Positions 17,077-27,180 of a stretch of DNA of 42,766 nt are shown here, piece by piece (position 1 is the first letter of the stretch; each line of letters begins with the position of its first letter). The DNA comes from JAIEPT01 sp038217425 (GTDB lineage: Bacteria; Planctomycetota; Planctomycetia; Gemmatales; Gemmataceae). The stretch covers positions 1-42,766 of the forward strand of contig JBBQPM010000041.1 of NCBI GenBank assembly GCA_038217425.1, in the 5' to 3' direction. The notes beneath the pieces were generated by a model. The model saw nothing but the letters and a program-made list of their open reading frames with translations, was not told the origin of the DNA and searched no databases. The position numbers and the translations under genes are program-made.

Positions 17077-17871
17077 ATGCTCAAAGACCTCCTCACCCGT
17101 GGCCGAGTCCTCATGGACGGCGCCATGGGCACGGAACTGCTGCGCCGCGGCGCCCGCCTCGGCGAGCCTCTCGCGCAGTGGAACCTCGACCATCCTGACG
17201 TAATCCGCGCCATCCACCGCGAGTACGCCCACGCCGGAGCGGAATTGCTGCTGACCAACACGTTCCTCGCCCGCTCCCCCGACGTTTGCCAGGATGGAGT
17301 GAAACTGGCACGCGAGGCGAGGTGCGTCGTGCTCGCGGACCTCGGGCCGACCAAGACCGTCGGCACGCAGCCCGACTTTCCCGATCTCGACGAATGCCTT
17401 CGCCTCGCCGACGCTCTCTTCGCGGCCGACGGCTTGCTGCTAGAAACGTGCGGCGACCAAAGCGGCTTCGAACTGGCAACCGCCATCGAGCGACGCCGAC
17501 CTGGTTGGCCGGTGTTCATCTCGTTCGCCTTTCGCCCCGGCGGAGTCACGAGCTTCGCGGGCCAAGCCCCCGCGACGATCGCACGCTGGGCACGAGATTC
17601 GTGCGTGGCTGCCCTCGGCGTCAACTGCTGCGATGAGGTTCTCGAAGTGCTTCGTGCTTATCGCCAAGAAACAACGACGCCGACGTTCGCTCGCCCCAGC
17701 GCCGGCTTGCCGGTCGCGGGCGCCTATCCGCTCACGCCCGACGCCTTCGCGCAACTGGCATGTGATCTCTGGAACGAAGGCGCCGCGATGGTCGGCGGCT
17801 GCTGCGGCACCACGCCGGAACACATCCGCGCGGCTCACGCGAAACGAGGGACGGCATGCTCGGATTCCTGA
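17077..17871 (+). CDS. Homocysteine S-methyltransferase family protein
   Basis: The 264-residue protein is a single (beta/alpha)8 domain like the N-terminal homocysteine-binding module of methionine synthase. The DGAMGTELLRRG signature is near residues 14-25, and the zinc-binding cysteines are conserved: Cys184 in GVNC and Cys242-Cys243 in GGCCGT. It should transfer a methyl group to homocysteine, but the methyl donor is not shown by the sequence. At 264 residues it is somewhat shorter than the usual 300. It overlaps the start of the downstream hydrolase by 16 bases, suggesting co-translation. Confidence 0.88.
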   Translation: MLKDLLTRGRVLMDGAMGTELLRRGARLGEPLAQWNLDHPDVIRAIHREYAHAGAELLLTNTFLARSPDVCQDGVKLAREARCVVLADLGPTKTVGTQPDFPDLDECLRLADALFAADGLLLETCGDQSGFELATAIERRRPGWPVFISFAFRPGGVTSFAGQAPATIARWARDSCVAALGVNCCDEVLEVLRAYRQETTTPTFARPSAGLPVAGAYPLTPDAFAQLACDLWNEGAAMVGGCCGTTPEHIRAAHAKRGTACSDS

Positions 17872-18698
17872 AAAAACTCCGCTACGGCGCCCGCGTCCTG
17901 CTCAGCCAGCACGGCGGCACGCCCGAAACCCTCGACCTGCATGGCCGAGCCGTCAGCATGATGCACGCCGGCTCCGGGCCGACCTTCGTCTACCTGCACA
18001 GCGCCCTCGGCGAAGCGATCCGCTGGCTCCCCTTCATGCAATCCTGGTCGAAGCAGTACCGCGTCCTCGTGCCGCTCCACCCCGGTTTCGGCGCCAGCGG
18101 CGGCTTCGAACACATCGATTCCATCGAAGATATGGCCTTCCATTACCTCGAACTCTTCGACGCCCTGGGACTTGACGAAGTGATCCTCGGCGGCTGTAGT
18201 CTCGGCGGCTGGATCGCGGCCGAGTTCGCCTGCCGTTGGCCCGAACGCGTCAAGAAACTTTGGCTCTGCGGCGCCCCAGGTCTCTGGGTCGAGGAGGAAC
18301 CGTTGCCCGATCTGTTCCGCGTCATGCAAGATCGCCCGAAGCTGCGCGAACTCCTGTTCCACGACCCGAAAGGACCGATGGCGACGCTCCTCTTGCCCGA
18401 CCAAAGTGATGACGAAGGACTCAAGCACGGCTACCAGGCGATGACCGTGCTCGCTCGCCTGATCTGGGAACGCCCCTACGACCCCAAACTCGCGCGCCGG
18501 CTGCACCGCATCGCCTGCCCGACCCTGCTCGTCTGGGGCAAGCACGACCGCCTCGTGCCCCCTGCGTATGCCGAGGCCTACCGGAAGTACCTGCCCCAGG
18601 CGCAGGTCCGCCTCCTCGAAAACTGCGGCCATTTGCCGATGTTCGAGCAGGAGGCGGAGTTCGTAAGAACTATTGCCGAGTTTGGTAGTGCCGATTGA
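17856..18698 (+). CDS. Alpha/beta hydrolase
   Basis: The 280-residue protein has an alpha/beta-hydrolase fold. The likely triad is Ser115 in GGCSLGGW (nucleophile elbow), Asp231 in WGKHDRLVP and His259 in NCGHLPMFE. The oxyanion region YLHSALG takes the place of the usual HG dipeptide. The substrate is not predictable. It overlaps the homocysteine methyltransferase-like gene by 16 bases at its start. Its 3 prime end also overlaps the convergent protoglobin gene by 29 bases (18670-18698). Confidence 0.9.
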   Translation: MLGFLKKLRYGARVLLSQHGGTPETLDLHGRAVSMMHAGSGPTFVYLHSALGEAIRWLPFMQSWSKQYRVLVPLHPGFGASGGFEHIDSIEDMAFHYLELFDALGLDEVILGGCSLGGWIAAEFACRWPERVKKLWLCGAPGLWVEEEPLPDLFRVMQDRPKLRELLFHDPKGPMATLLLPDQSDDEGLKHGYQAMTVLARLIWERPYDPKLARRLHRIACPTLLVWGKHDRLVPPAYAEAYRKYLPQAQVRLLENCGHLPMFEQEAEFVRTIAEFGSAD

Positions 18699-19248
18699 CG
18701 AGGTCGTTCTGCAGCCACAGCAGCTTGCCGAACGCCCGCAGCGTGCGGACTTCCTGCGACCGTTCCAGGCCCAGGCTCAGGATCGTATTCGTGAGCGCGT
18801 CGGCGACCCAGCCCAGGAGCGCGTTCATCTGCACCAACGGCACGTCGAGATCCTTGGAGCCCGCTTTCGGCGTGTGCATCTTGCCGACCGTGTCGAGGTA
18901 GGCGACCATCTTCTCGTCGTACGGTTTGGTCACGAGATTGGTCAAATAGCGAGCCAAATGCTGCTTGCGAAAGCGGATCACTTCGTGATCCATGGCCAAC
19001 TCTTCGAGCGACTTGGGCGTGGGCCCTTCGTAGCCGGTTTGCTTCGGCATAAAATGCCGCCAGGTGGCGTCGTAGCGCTGAAGTTGGTTGTAAACCGCAT
19101 CGACCAGCGTCGGTACGAGCGGCGCCAGCACCGCCGCGGCGCCGTGAACCGCGGCCGCATCCTCCGCGCTGAAGCCGATAAACTCGCTCAGGTAGCCGAA
19201 GCGATAGCCGAGGTCGTCTTCCAGGCGTGCTTCATCGATCGCGATCAT
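18670..19248 (-). CDS. Protoglobin-family haem protein
   Basis: Started at the ATG at 19248 the protein has 192 residues. GGAG lies six bases before this ATG; an in-frame ATG at 19260 would add four residues. The sequence fits a single-domain protoglobin: helical throughout, a FIGFSAEDAAAVHG N-terminal block, a YLTNLVTKPYDEKMVAYLDTVGKMH block in which His125 is the likely proximal haem ligand, and a C-terminal helix. Protoglobins bind O2, CO and NO. The divergent Rrf2-type regulator and its operators over this promoter suggest a gas- or redox-controlled role. Haem binding is inferred from family similarity, which is remote by eye. Confidence 0.8.
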   Translation of the reverse strand: MIAIDEARLEDDLGYRFGYLSEFIGFSAEDAAAVHGAAAVLAPLVPTLVDAVYNQLQRYDATWRHFMPKQTGYEGPTPKSLEELAMDHEVIRFRKQHLARYLTNLVTKPYDEKMVAYLDTVGKMHTPKAGSKDLDVPLVQMNALLGWVADALTNTILSLGLERSQEVRTLRAFGKLLWLQNDLVNRHYQTRQ

Positions 19249-19291
19249 GGCGGGCTCCATCTGATAAGGTAAGGAGGAGTAGGCGACGCAC

Positions 19292-19357
19292 AAAGCGGAC
19301 GTCGCCGTCCACTTTTCGTAGTTTACACCCCATAAAGTGGATGTCAAGGTCCACTTT
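19292..19357. promoter_or_regulatory. Twin palindromic operators between protoglobin and Rrf2 genes
   Basis: Site O2 is AAAGTGGA (19334-19341), eight bases, TCCACTTT (19350-19357), a perfect inverted repeat. Site O1 is AAAGCGGA (19292-19299), eight bases, TCCACTTT (19308-19315), with one mismatch. Both have the same 8-base spacer and their centres are 42 bases apart, about four helical turns, so two dimers would sit on the same face. They lie in the divergent intergenic region and are the natural candidates for Rrf2 binding. Confidence 0.75.
19320..19347 (-). promoter_or_regulatory. Candidate promoter of the protoglobin gene
   Basis: On the minus strand a perfect TTGACA -35 (19347-19342) is followed by 16 bases and TAAACT as -10 (19325-19320). 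The -35 lies in the spacer of operator O2, and the expected transcription start near 19313 falls within operator O1. A repressor bound at both sites would block polymerase. Confidence 0.6.
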
Positions 19358-19377
19358 GGCCGCCGCGAGAAAATGTC

Positions 19378-19830
19378 GTGTTTTCACAAACCGTCGAATA
19401 CGCACTCCGCGCGGTGGTCCATCTCGCGGATCAGGCGCCTGAGCCGCGCACCACGGAGCAAATCGCCAAGGCGACGCTCGTCCCGAAGGCGTATCTGTCG
19501 AAAGTACTACAAGGTCTGTGTGCTGCGGAGATCGTGCTGCTCAAGCGCGGCATCGGCGGCGGAGCCATGCTTGCGAAGACCCCCGACCAGCTGACGATTC
19601 TCGAAGTGGTGAACGCCGTCGAGCCGATTCGCCGAATCCGCACCTGTCCGCTCGGCCTCGTCGCTCACGGCGTCAATCTGTGCCCGCTGCACAAACGGAT
19701 GGACGACGCCCTGGCAACAGTCGAGGCCGCCTTCCGCGACACCACCCTCGCCGAGATCCTCGCCGAGCCGACCGGCAGCCATCCGCTCTGCGAAGTCATC
19801 CCCGCACGCAAATCGCTGCCGACGACGTAG
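19378..19830 (+). CDS. Rrf2-family transcriptional regulator
   Basis: The 150-residue protein has the Rrf2 winged helix (SQTVEYALRAVVHLA, then the recognition region VPKAYLSKVLQGL and a GGGAMLAKTPDQLT wing). The Fe-S loop holds Cys90 and Cys102 plus His105 (LCPLH). Compared with IscR ligands Cys92, Cys98, Cys104 and His107, the middle Cys is replaced by Ala96 with His97 beside it. Other cysteines are at 48 and 138. The start is GTG at 19378; an ATG five bases upstream is out of frame. It probably represses the divergent protoglobin gene and itself through the twin operators, responding to NO, O2 or redox state. Confidence 0.93.
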   Translation: MFSQTVEYALRAVVHLADQAPEPRTTEQIAKATLVPKAYLSKVLQGLCAAEIVLLKRGIGGGAMLAKTPDQLTILEVVNAVEPIRRIRTCPLGLVAHGVNLCPLHKRMDDALATVEAAFRDTTLAEILAEPTGSHPLCEVIPARKSLPTT

Positions 19831-19838
19831 CAATGAAA

Positions 19839-19869
19839 AAGACGCGGAGTCATGATGACTCCGCGTCTT
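19839..19869. terminator. Bidirectional terminator between rrf2-type gene and clpC
   Basis: AAGACGCGGAGTCAT (19839-19853) and its exact reverse complement (19855-19869) form a 15-bp stem. AAAAA lies just left of it, giving a U-run for the minus-strand clpC transcript, and TTCCTT lies to the right. It sits between two convergent genes, eight bases after the regulator stop. Confidence 0.85.
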
Positions 19870-19887
19870 CCTTGGTTACTTCCAGTT

Positions 19888-22398
<2,511 letters not shown>

Positions 22399-22514
22399 TG
22401 CCAATGGTCTCTCCGGTAGGCCGAATGATCTGTTCCTTACCTATTCTATTCAGGCGGGCAAATCATCGGGAGTGATTGACGAACGATCTGGATCGATTCC
22501 CCAACTTTGCAAGC

Positions 22515-22543
22515 ATTCTACGTGCGGCCTCCGGTAAAAACAA
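22515..22543 (-). promoter_or_regulatory. Candidate clpC promoter
   Basis: On the minus strand TTGTTT (22543-22538) and TAGAAT (22520-22515) are separated by 17 bases. The -10 is five of six to consensus, the -35 only three of six. The 5 prime leader would be about 110 bases. The 301-base gap 22399-22699 also holds a dispersed palindrome at its other end and no gene. Confidence 0.35.
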
Positions 22544-22583
22544 GGCAAGGCAGTAGTCTGAGATCTTTCGGCAAGTCAACGAA

Positions 22584-22681
22584 TTTCCGAGCCGGAAGCG
22601 TGAGCGACGAGCATTCGCCGGATCGTCGCTGACGGGGCCGGGTCGAAATGAAGTTCGTCGCTCACGCTTCCGGCTCGGAAA
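22584..22681. repeat. Palindromic dispersed repeat, TCCGAGCCGGAAGCGTGAGC family, copy 2
   Basis: Two perfect 27-base arms (22584-22610 and 22655-22681) flank a 44-base loop. The arm matches the repeat at 11624-11683. It ends 18 bases before the start codon of the asparaginase-like gene, so it would be in that gene's leader and could affect its expression. Confidence 0.85.
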
Positions 22682-22699
22682 GAAGGGAACAAAATTCTG

Positions 22700-23581
22700 A
22701 TGAAGGAACCGCTCGTCATCGCCACGTGGGAGTTCGGCGCCCAGGCCGTCCGCACCGCTTTACCGCTGCTGATGCGGAATCGCTCCGCGCTCGATGCGGC
22801 GCTTGCCGGGGCGCAAGCGGTCGAGGACGATCCGGCCACGACGTCGGTCGGTTACGGCGGCATCGCCGACGCCATCGGCAATATCACGCTCGACGCCTCC
22901 GTGATGGAGGGCAAGACGTTGCGCTGCGGCGCCGTCGCGGGCGTCGAGAATATCCGCCACGTCGCCGCCCTGGCGCGGCGCGTCATGGAAAAAACGCCGC
23001 ATCTGCTCTTGGTCGGCGAGGGGGCGCGGATGTTCGCCGTCCAGGAAGGCTTTCCGCTCGAGAACCTGCATACGGCCGCGAGCCAGGCGAAATGGCAGCG
23101 GAAGCACGTTTTGCCCCTCAAAGGAAAGCCGCTGACGCACGACACGGTGACGGTGCTGGCGCGCGATGCGTTGGGTTCGCTGGCGGGAGTTTGCACGACG
23201 TCGGGATTATCGTTCAAGCTGCCAGGGCGTGTGGGGGATTCGCCGATCATCGGCGCCGGGCTTTACGTGGACGACGAGGCGGGCGCCGCGGGCGGGACCG
23301 GCGTGGGCGAAGAGATCTTGCGCGCCGGAGCGAGCCTGCGCATCGTCGACGCCATGCGCGGCGGCATGTCGCCGCAAGAGGCCTGTGAAAGCATGATTCG
23401 CAAGATCAACGCCCTGGCAACGCGCCGCGGCGTGGAGCCGGCGGAAGTGGCGCTGCTGGCGCTAAACCTCGCGGGCGACGTCGGCGCCGCCTGCACCGCG
23501 GTCACGCGGTTTCCGTACTGGGTCGGCCGTGGTACGGAGGTGGTGCGGAAATTGGCGCCTCGCATCGCCGAGGCGGAATGA
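22700..23581 (+). CDS. N(4)-glycosylasparaginase/isoaspartyl peptidase family protein
   Basis: The 293-residue Ntn-hydrolase would self-cleave between Asp148 and Thr149 (HDTVTVL), exposing Thr149 as nucleophile. Supporting motifs are TSVGYGG, ITLDASVMEG near the start, the small-subunit TTSGLSFKLPGRVGDSPIIGAGLYVDDEAGA block, and GGTGVGEEILR. Family members hydrolyse asparagine-linked or isoaspartyl bonds. There is no signal peptide, so it is probably cytoplasmic. A dispersed palindrome lies directly upstream. The 11-base distance from AAGGGA to the ATG is long but acceptable. Confidence 0.92.
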   Translation: MKEPLVIATWEFGAQAVRTALPLLMRNRSALDAALAGAQAVEDDPATTSVGYGGIADAIGNITLDASVMEGKTLRCGAVAGVENIRHVAALARRVMEKTPHLLLVGEGARMFAVQEGFPLENLHTAASQAKWQRKHVLPLKGKPLTHDTVTVLARDALGSLAGVCTTSGLSFKLPGRVGDSPIIGAGLYVDDEAGAAGGTGVGEEILRAGASLRIVDAMRGGMSPQEACESMIRKINALATRRGVEPAEVALLALNLAGDVGAACTAVTRFPYWVGRGTEVVRKLAPRIAEAE

Positions 23582-23718
23582 TTAGTTTTTGGGGCGGGGC
23601 GGGTCTTGTGCGGGCGGCGGCGGCGGCGGTTGCTGTCGACCACGATGAATTGCGCCGCATGCTGCGCGAAGAGCGGCGACGTCAGAACGAAGCTAACGAC
23701 GATCGCGATCCGATTCAT
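23263..23718 (-). CDS. Doubtful small secreted protein, mostly antisense
   Basis: The open frame starts 31 bases after the small Cys-containing protein gene, with GGAG seven bases before the ATG and a convincing signal-peptide-like N-terminus (MNRIAIVVSFVLTSPLFAQHA). An Arg/Lys-rich stretch follows. From about residue 46 it runs antisense to the asparaginase-like gene and looks like a shadow frame. A one-base shift would reach a TAA near 23585, so a very short or decayed gene is possible. I would not rely on it without comparative data. Confidence 0.2.
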   Translation of the reverse strand: MNRIAIVVSFVLTSPLFAQHAAQFIVVDSNRRRRRPHKTRPAPKTNHSASAMRGANFRTTSVPRPTQYGNRVTAVQAAPTSPARFSASSATSAGSTPRRVARALILRIMLSQASCGDMPPRMASTMRRLAPARKISSPTPVPPAAPASSST

Positions 23719-23749
23719 GATGAACTCCAGAAAGAAATACGAGGAGGTT

Positions 23750-24046
23750 CTATTGCACTTCGCCCGGCTTGTCTTGATACGTCATGAGGGGCCGATAAAT
23801 GCAGCGGCACTTGCGGCCCAGCGAACAGTCCGGCAGCGGCACGCGCGGCGCCTCCTTGGGGTGATACACCTGGTTCGCGGGCAGCTGCCGGGCCGCGTCG
23901 CAGCAGGTGGCGTCGACCTCGATCAACACGCCCTGAATCGACCCCTTCGCCTTCATGCCGAGCAGGTACGCCGCCAGCGTCTTCTCGGCGTAATTCTCCG
24001 GTTTCTCCGTCTCCTGCATGTAGTTCTTGAGCCATTTGAAGGTCAT
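23750..24046 (-). CDS. Small cysteine-containing protein of unknown function
   Basis: The 98-residue protein starts at the ATG at 24046, with CGGAG seven bases upstream; the longer open frame is antisense to gyrB. It begins with an amphipathic segment (MTFKWLKNYMQETEKPENYAEKTLAAYLLG) and has Cys pairs at 48-49 (DATCCD) and in CSLGRKCRC near residues 74-81. No signal peptide or membrane helix. The clustered cysteines could bind metal. I do not recognise the family. It is divergent from the gyrB-type gene with 105 bases between starts. Confidence 0.65.
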   Translation of the reverse strand: MTFKWLKNYMQETEKPENYAEKTLAAYLLGMKAKGSIQGVLIEVDATCCDAARQLPANQVYHPKEAPRVPLPDCSLGRKCRCIYRPLMTYQDKPGEVQ

Positions 24047-24151
24047 GAAGCGCTCCGTGACATGAAAAGTTCCCTGTGAGCAGTCTATCCTCCCGCGGGC
24101 CGAAATGCTATCTATGCCCCTTTGAGATTCGCCGACCCAGGAACGGAAACC

Positions 24152-26083
24152 ATGGCTACCGCCGGCAAAACCAAGAGCTACGACGAAGCCAGCATCCGCG
24201 TGCTCGAAGGCCTCGAAGCCGTCCGCGTTCGCCCCGCCATGTACATCGGCGCCACCGACAAGAAGGGCCTGCATCATCTCGTCTGGGAAATCGTCGATAA
24301 CTCCGTCGACGAATATCTCAACGGCCATGCCACCGAAGTCCACGTCACGCTCCACAAGGCCGGCGACTCCGTCACCATCACCGATAATGGCCGAGGCATC
24401 CCCGTCGGCATCCACCCGCAGTACAAGAAGCCGACGCTCGAGATCCTGCTCACCACGCTCCACTCCGGCGCCAAGTTCGGCGACGGCGACGACTACATCC
24501 ACTCCGGCGGTCTGCACGGCGTCGGCTCCTCCGTCGTCAACGCCCTCTCCAAGAAACTCATCGCCACCGTCCGCCGCGACGGCTTCGAATTTCAGCAGTC
24601 CTTCAAGAAGGGCAAAAAAGCCAGCGACCTCGAACGCCTCGGCCCCAACCGCGGCCACGGCACCTCCATCTACTTCGAGCCGGATCCCGAAATCTTCAAA
24701 GTTACCCACTTCGACGTCGAATGGATCAAATCGCATCTCGAAGATATGTCCTTCATCCACAGCGGCCTCAAGATCTCGCTCAAGAACGAAGCGACTGGCG
24801 AAACCTTCGACCTCTCCCATCCCGGCGGCATCCCCGAATTCCTCGGCAAGCTCATCGTCGAGACGCAAAAAGCCACGGTGCACGCCAGCCTCTTTCACTT
24901 CGTGAAGATGGAAGGCCAGGAAAAGCTCGAGTTCGCCCTGCAATGGACCGAGACGACCGACGAAATCTTCCGCTCCTACGTCAACGGCATTCGCACCGTC
25001 GACGGCGGCACGCACGAGAACGGCTTCAAGGCAGGTATCGTCAAGGCCGTACGCAACTTTATGGAGACGCACGACGTCAAGGTCAAGGGGGTCACCATCA
25101 CGGCCGACGACATCCGCGAAGGCGTGGTCGGCATCCTCTCGGTGTTCATCCGCAATCCCGCCTTTCAAGGCCAGACCAAGGAGAAGCTCAACAATCCCGA
25201 GTTGCTCGCCGTGGTCGACAACGCCATTCGCCCTGCGCTGGAAGGTTGGCTGAACGCCAACATGAGCGTCGCCGACCAGATCGTCGGACGCATCGTGCTG
25301 TCCGCCCGCGCGCGGATGGCGTCGCGCGAGGCGGCGCAGGAGATCAAACGCAAGTCGGCCTCGCAGCGACGTCTGAATCTCCCCGGCAAGCTCGCCGACT
25401 GCAAGGCGACCGATCTGGAGCAGACCGAAATCTTCGTCGTCGAAGGCGATTCCGCCGGCGGCTCCGCGAAGCAGGGCCGCAATAATCACACGCAGGCCGT
25501 CCTCCCCCTGCGCGGCAAGATCCTCAATTGCGAAGGGATGGCCACGAATAAAGCCCTGGCCAACTCGGAACTCGCCGACCTCGTCACCGCGATCGGCACC
25601 GGCGCCGGGGAGCATTTCAACCTAAATAACCTTCGTTACGGAAAGATTATCCTACTGATGGACGCAGATGCGGACGGGCATCACATCACGACGCTGATGC
25701 TCACGTTCTTCTTCCGCAACATGGCCGAGCTGATTCGCAAGGGGCATCTCTACATCGCCCAGCCGCCGCTCTACCGCGTCGATGTCGGCAAGGAAACCTA
25801 CTGGGCCCGCGACGAGGTCCACCGCGACGAAATCCTGTCCGGCCTGAAGGCGAACGCGAAGCCGGAAATCACGCGGTTCAAGGGCTTGGGCGAAATGCCG
25901 CCGATGACGCTCGCCTCGACGACACTCAATCCCAAGACGCGCACGCTCCTGAAGGTGACGATCGAATCGCTCCTGGAGGCGGACAAGACGTTCGTCGAGT
26001 TATTGGGCAAGGAAGCATCGACGCGTTACAAGTTCATCATGGAGTCGGCAAACCAGGTGGTGACGGAAGATTTAGACGTGTAG
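24152..26083 (+). CDS. gyrB: Type IIA DNA topoisomerase subunit B (GyrB/ParE type)
   Basis: The ATG at 24152 gives 643 residues, the length of non-proteobacterial GyrB or of ParE. The GHKL ATPase domain shows EIVDNSVDE, DNGRGIPV and GGLHGVGSSVVNALS; the transducer domain follows. The TOPRIM domain carries EGDSAGGSAKQGR and DADADGHHI, and the C-terminus has the RFKGLGEM block. With its A subunit it changes DNA supercoiling or decatenates DNA using ATP. The gyrA partner is not in the window. GyrB and ParE cannot be separated safely by eye, so the symbol is provisional. Its 3 prime end faces galT across a long inverted repeat. Confidence 0.94.
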   Translation: MATAGKTKSYDEASIRVLEGLEAVRVRPAMYIGATDKKGLHHLVWEIVDNSVDEYLNGHATEVHVTLHKAGDSVTITDNGRGIPVGIHPQYKKPTLEILLTTLHSGAKFGDGDDYIHSGGLHGVGSSVVNALSKKLIATVRRDGFEFQQSFKKGKKASDLERLGPNRGHGTSIYFEPDPEIFKVTHFDVEWIKSHLEDMSFIHSGLKISLKNEATGETFDLSHPGGIPEFLGKLIVETQKATVHASLFHFVKMEGQEKLEFALQWTETTDEIFRSYVNGIRTVDGGTHENGFKAGIVKAVRNFMETHDVKVKGVTITADDIREGVVGILSVFIRNPAFQGQTKEKLNNPELLAVVDNAIRPALEGWLNANMSVADQIVGRIVLSARARMASREAAQEIKRKSASQRRLNLPGKLADCKATDLEQTEIFVVEGDSAGGSAKQGRNNHTQAVLPLRGKILNCEGMATNKALANSELADLVTAIGTGAGEHFNLNNLRYGKIILLMDADADGHHITTLMLTFFFRNMAELIRKGHLYIAQPPLYRVDVGKETYWARDEVHRDEILSGLKANAKPEITRFKGLGEMPPMTLASTTLNPKTRTLLKVTIESLLEADKTFVELLGKEASTRYKFIMESANQVVTEDLDV

Positions 26084-26088
26084 TAAGA

Positions 26089-26207
26089 GAAAGCCCAGGG
26101 ATGGCGATCCCTGGGGAAGTGCCCGAGAACACGATTCCAGACCGGCGCCGCGGCAACAAGGTTACGATTTCTGACGCTTCCCCAGGGATCGCCATCCCTG
26201 GGCTTTC
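26089..26207. repeat. Perfect 31-bp inverted repeat between gyrB and galT
   Basis: The arms 26089-26119 and 26177-26207 are exact reverse complements separated by 57 bases. Each arm is also internally palindromic (CCCAGGGAT, four bases, ATCCCTGGG). It fills nearly the whole convergent gap and could terminate both transcripts, though no T-run is present. It is probably a dispersed repeat pair. Confidence 0.85.
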
Positions 26208-26210
26208 GGG

Positions 26211-27173
26211 CTACTCTTCCGCTTGGCGCAAACGCTGGGCCGCGTCCTCCGGGAAGACCGCGTTGATGTAACAGCCCGTGCCCCATTCGAAGCCGGCGAT
26301 GCCGGTCTTACGCGGCAAGATTTCCAGATGCCAGTGATACGCGGGCGTTCCTCGGCCATTCCATGCATCGGTGTGGATGTAGAAGTTGTACGCGCACGCC
26401 TCGTTCGCATTTTGCAGGCGCCGAAGCACGCGGCGCAACATCGCCGCGAGTTCCTCCAGTTCGCTCGCCATCTCAAACGCGGGAGAGTGCCGGCGCGGCA
26501 CGATCCACATTTCCAGGGCGAATCGGCTGGCGTACGGCGTCAGGCAGACGAAATGCTCCGTCGTCAGGACGATGCGGTCCCCCAAGGCGAGCTCTCGTTC
26601 CAACAGATCGCAAAAAAGGCATCGGCCGTTAGCGTCCCAAAAAAACCGGGCCGCGGCGTGTTCGGCCGCGACCAACGTCGGAATGTGATCGAGCGCGAGT
26701 AGCTGCGAATGGCAATGTTCGAGCGACGCGCCGGCGCTGGCGCCGGCGTTCTTGAAGAGCATTCCGAAGACGAGCCGAGGATCCTGCGCGAGCTGTGCCA
26801 TGCGCCGGCGGTAGACGTCGAGGATGCGGTGAATTTGCCCTGGGGAGAGATCCTCGAAACGCGATTCGTGCTGCGGGCATTCGATGATGACGTCGTGCAC
26901 GCCAACCGTGGTCGAGTGCGGTTGGTCGTCGAGTGCCGGAAATTGATTGGGAATGACGCGGATCGACCAGCCGGGCTGATTCGCGCACGTGTCGGGCCGG
27001 CGCTCCGCGAGCAGTTCACTGGGCGTGCTCGCTTCATTTCCCTCGCAGAATGGACAAACTCCCGCCGCCCGCGGAGACTCCGCCAGGACGGGATGATCGA
27101 ACGGCCGCCGGGCCCTTTCGGGTGCGAAGATCACCCAGCGGTCGACGATCGGGTCTTTCCTCAACTCCGGCAT
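26211..27173 (-). CDS. galT: Galactose-1-phosphate uridylyltransferase
   Basis: The 320-residue protein has the GalT layout. An N-terminal half begins LRKDPIVDRWVIFAPERA, with a zinc-type CPFC at 40-43, and the active-site HCHSQ at 153-157 in place of the usual HPHGQ puts the likely uridylylated His at 155. A second CLFC pair and a C-terminal HWHLEILPR block follow. It exchanges UMP between UDP-glucose and galactose-1-phosphate in the Leloir pathway; some relatives use other sugar phosphates. It starts seven bases after the stop of the thioredoxin gene, with an AAGG element overlapping that stop. No galK or galE is nearby. Confidence 0.92.
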   Translation of the reverse strand: MPELRKDPIVDRWVIFAPERARRPFDHPVLAESPRAAGVCPFCEGNEASTPSELLAERRPDTCANQPGWSIRVIPNQFPALDDQPHSTTVGVHDVIIECPQHESRFEDLSPGQIHRILDVYRRRMAQLAQDPRLVFGMLFKNAGASAGASLEHCHSQLLALDHIPTLVAAEHAAARFFWDANGRCLFCDLLERELALGDRIVLTTEHFVCLTPYASRFALEMWIVPRRHSPAFEMASELEELAAMLRRVLRRLQNANEACAYNFYIHTDAWNGRGTPAYHWHLEILPRKTGIAGFEWGTGCYINAVFPEDAAQRLRQAEE

Positions 27174-27180
27174 GTCGGCC

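Noticed and set aside
22399..22560. CIRCE or CtsR-type operator upstream of clpC
   Set aside because: I searched by eye for TTAGCACTC/GAGTGCTAA and for CtsR heptad repeats and found none.
23750..25615. 621-residue minus-strand open frame
   Set aside because: Most is antisense to the gyrB-type gene. Only the last 98 codons, with their own ribosome-binding site, are kept.
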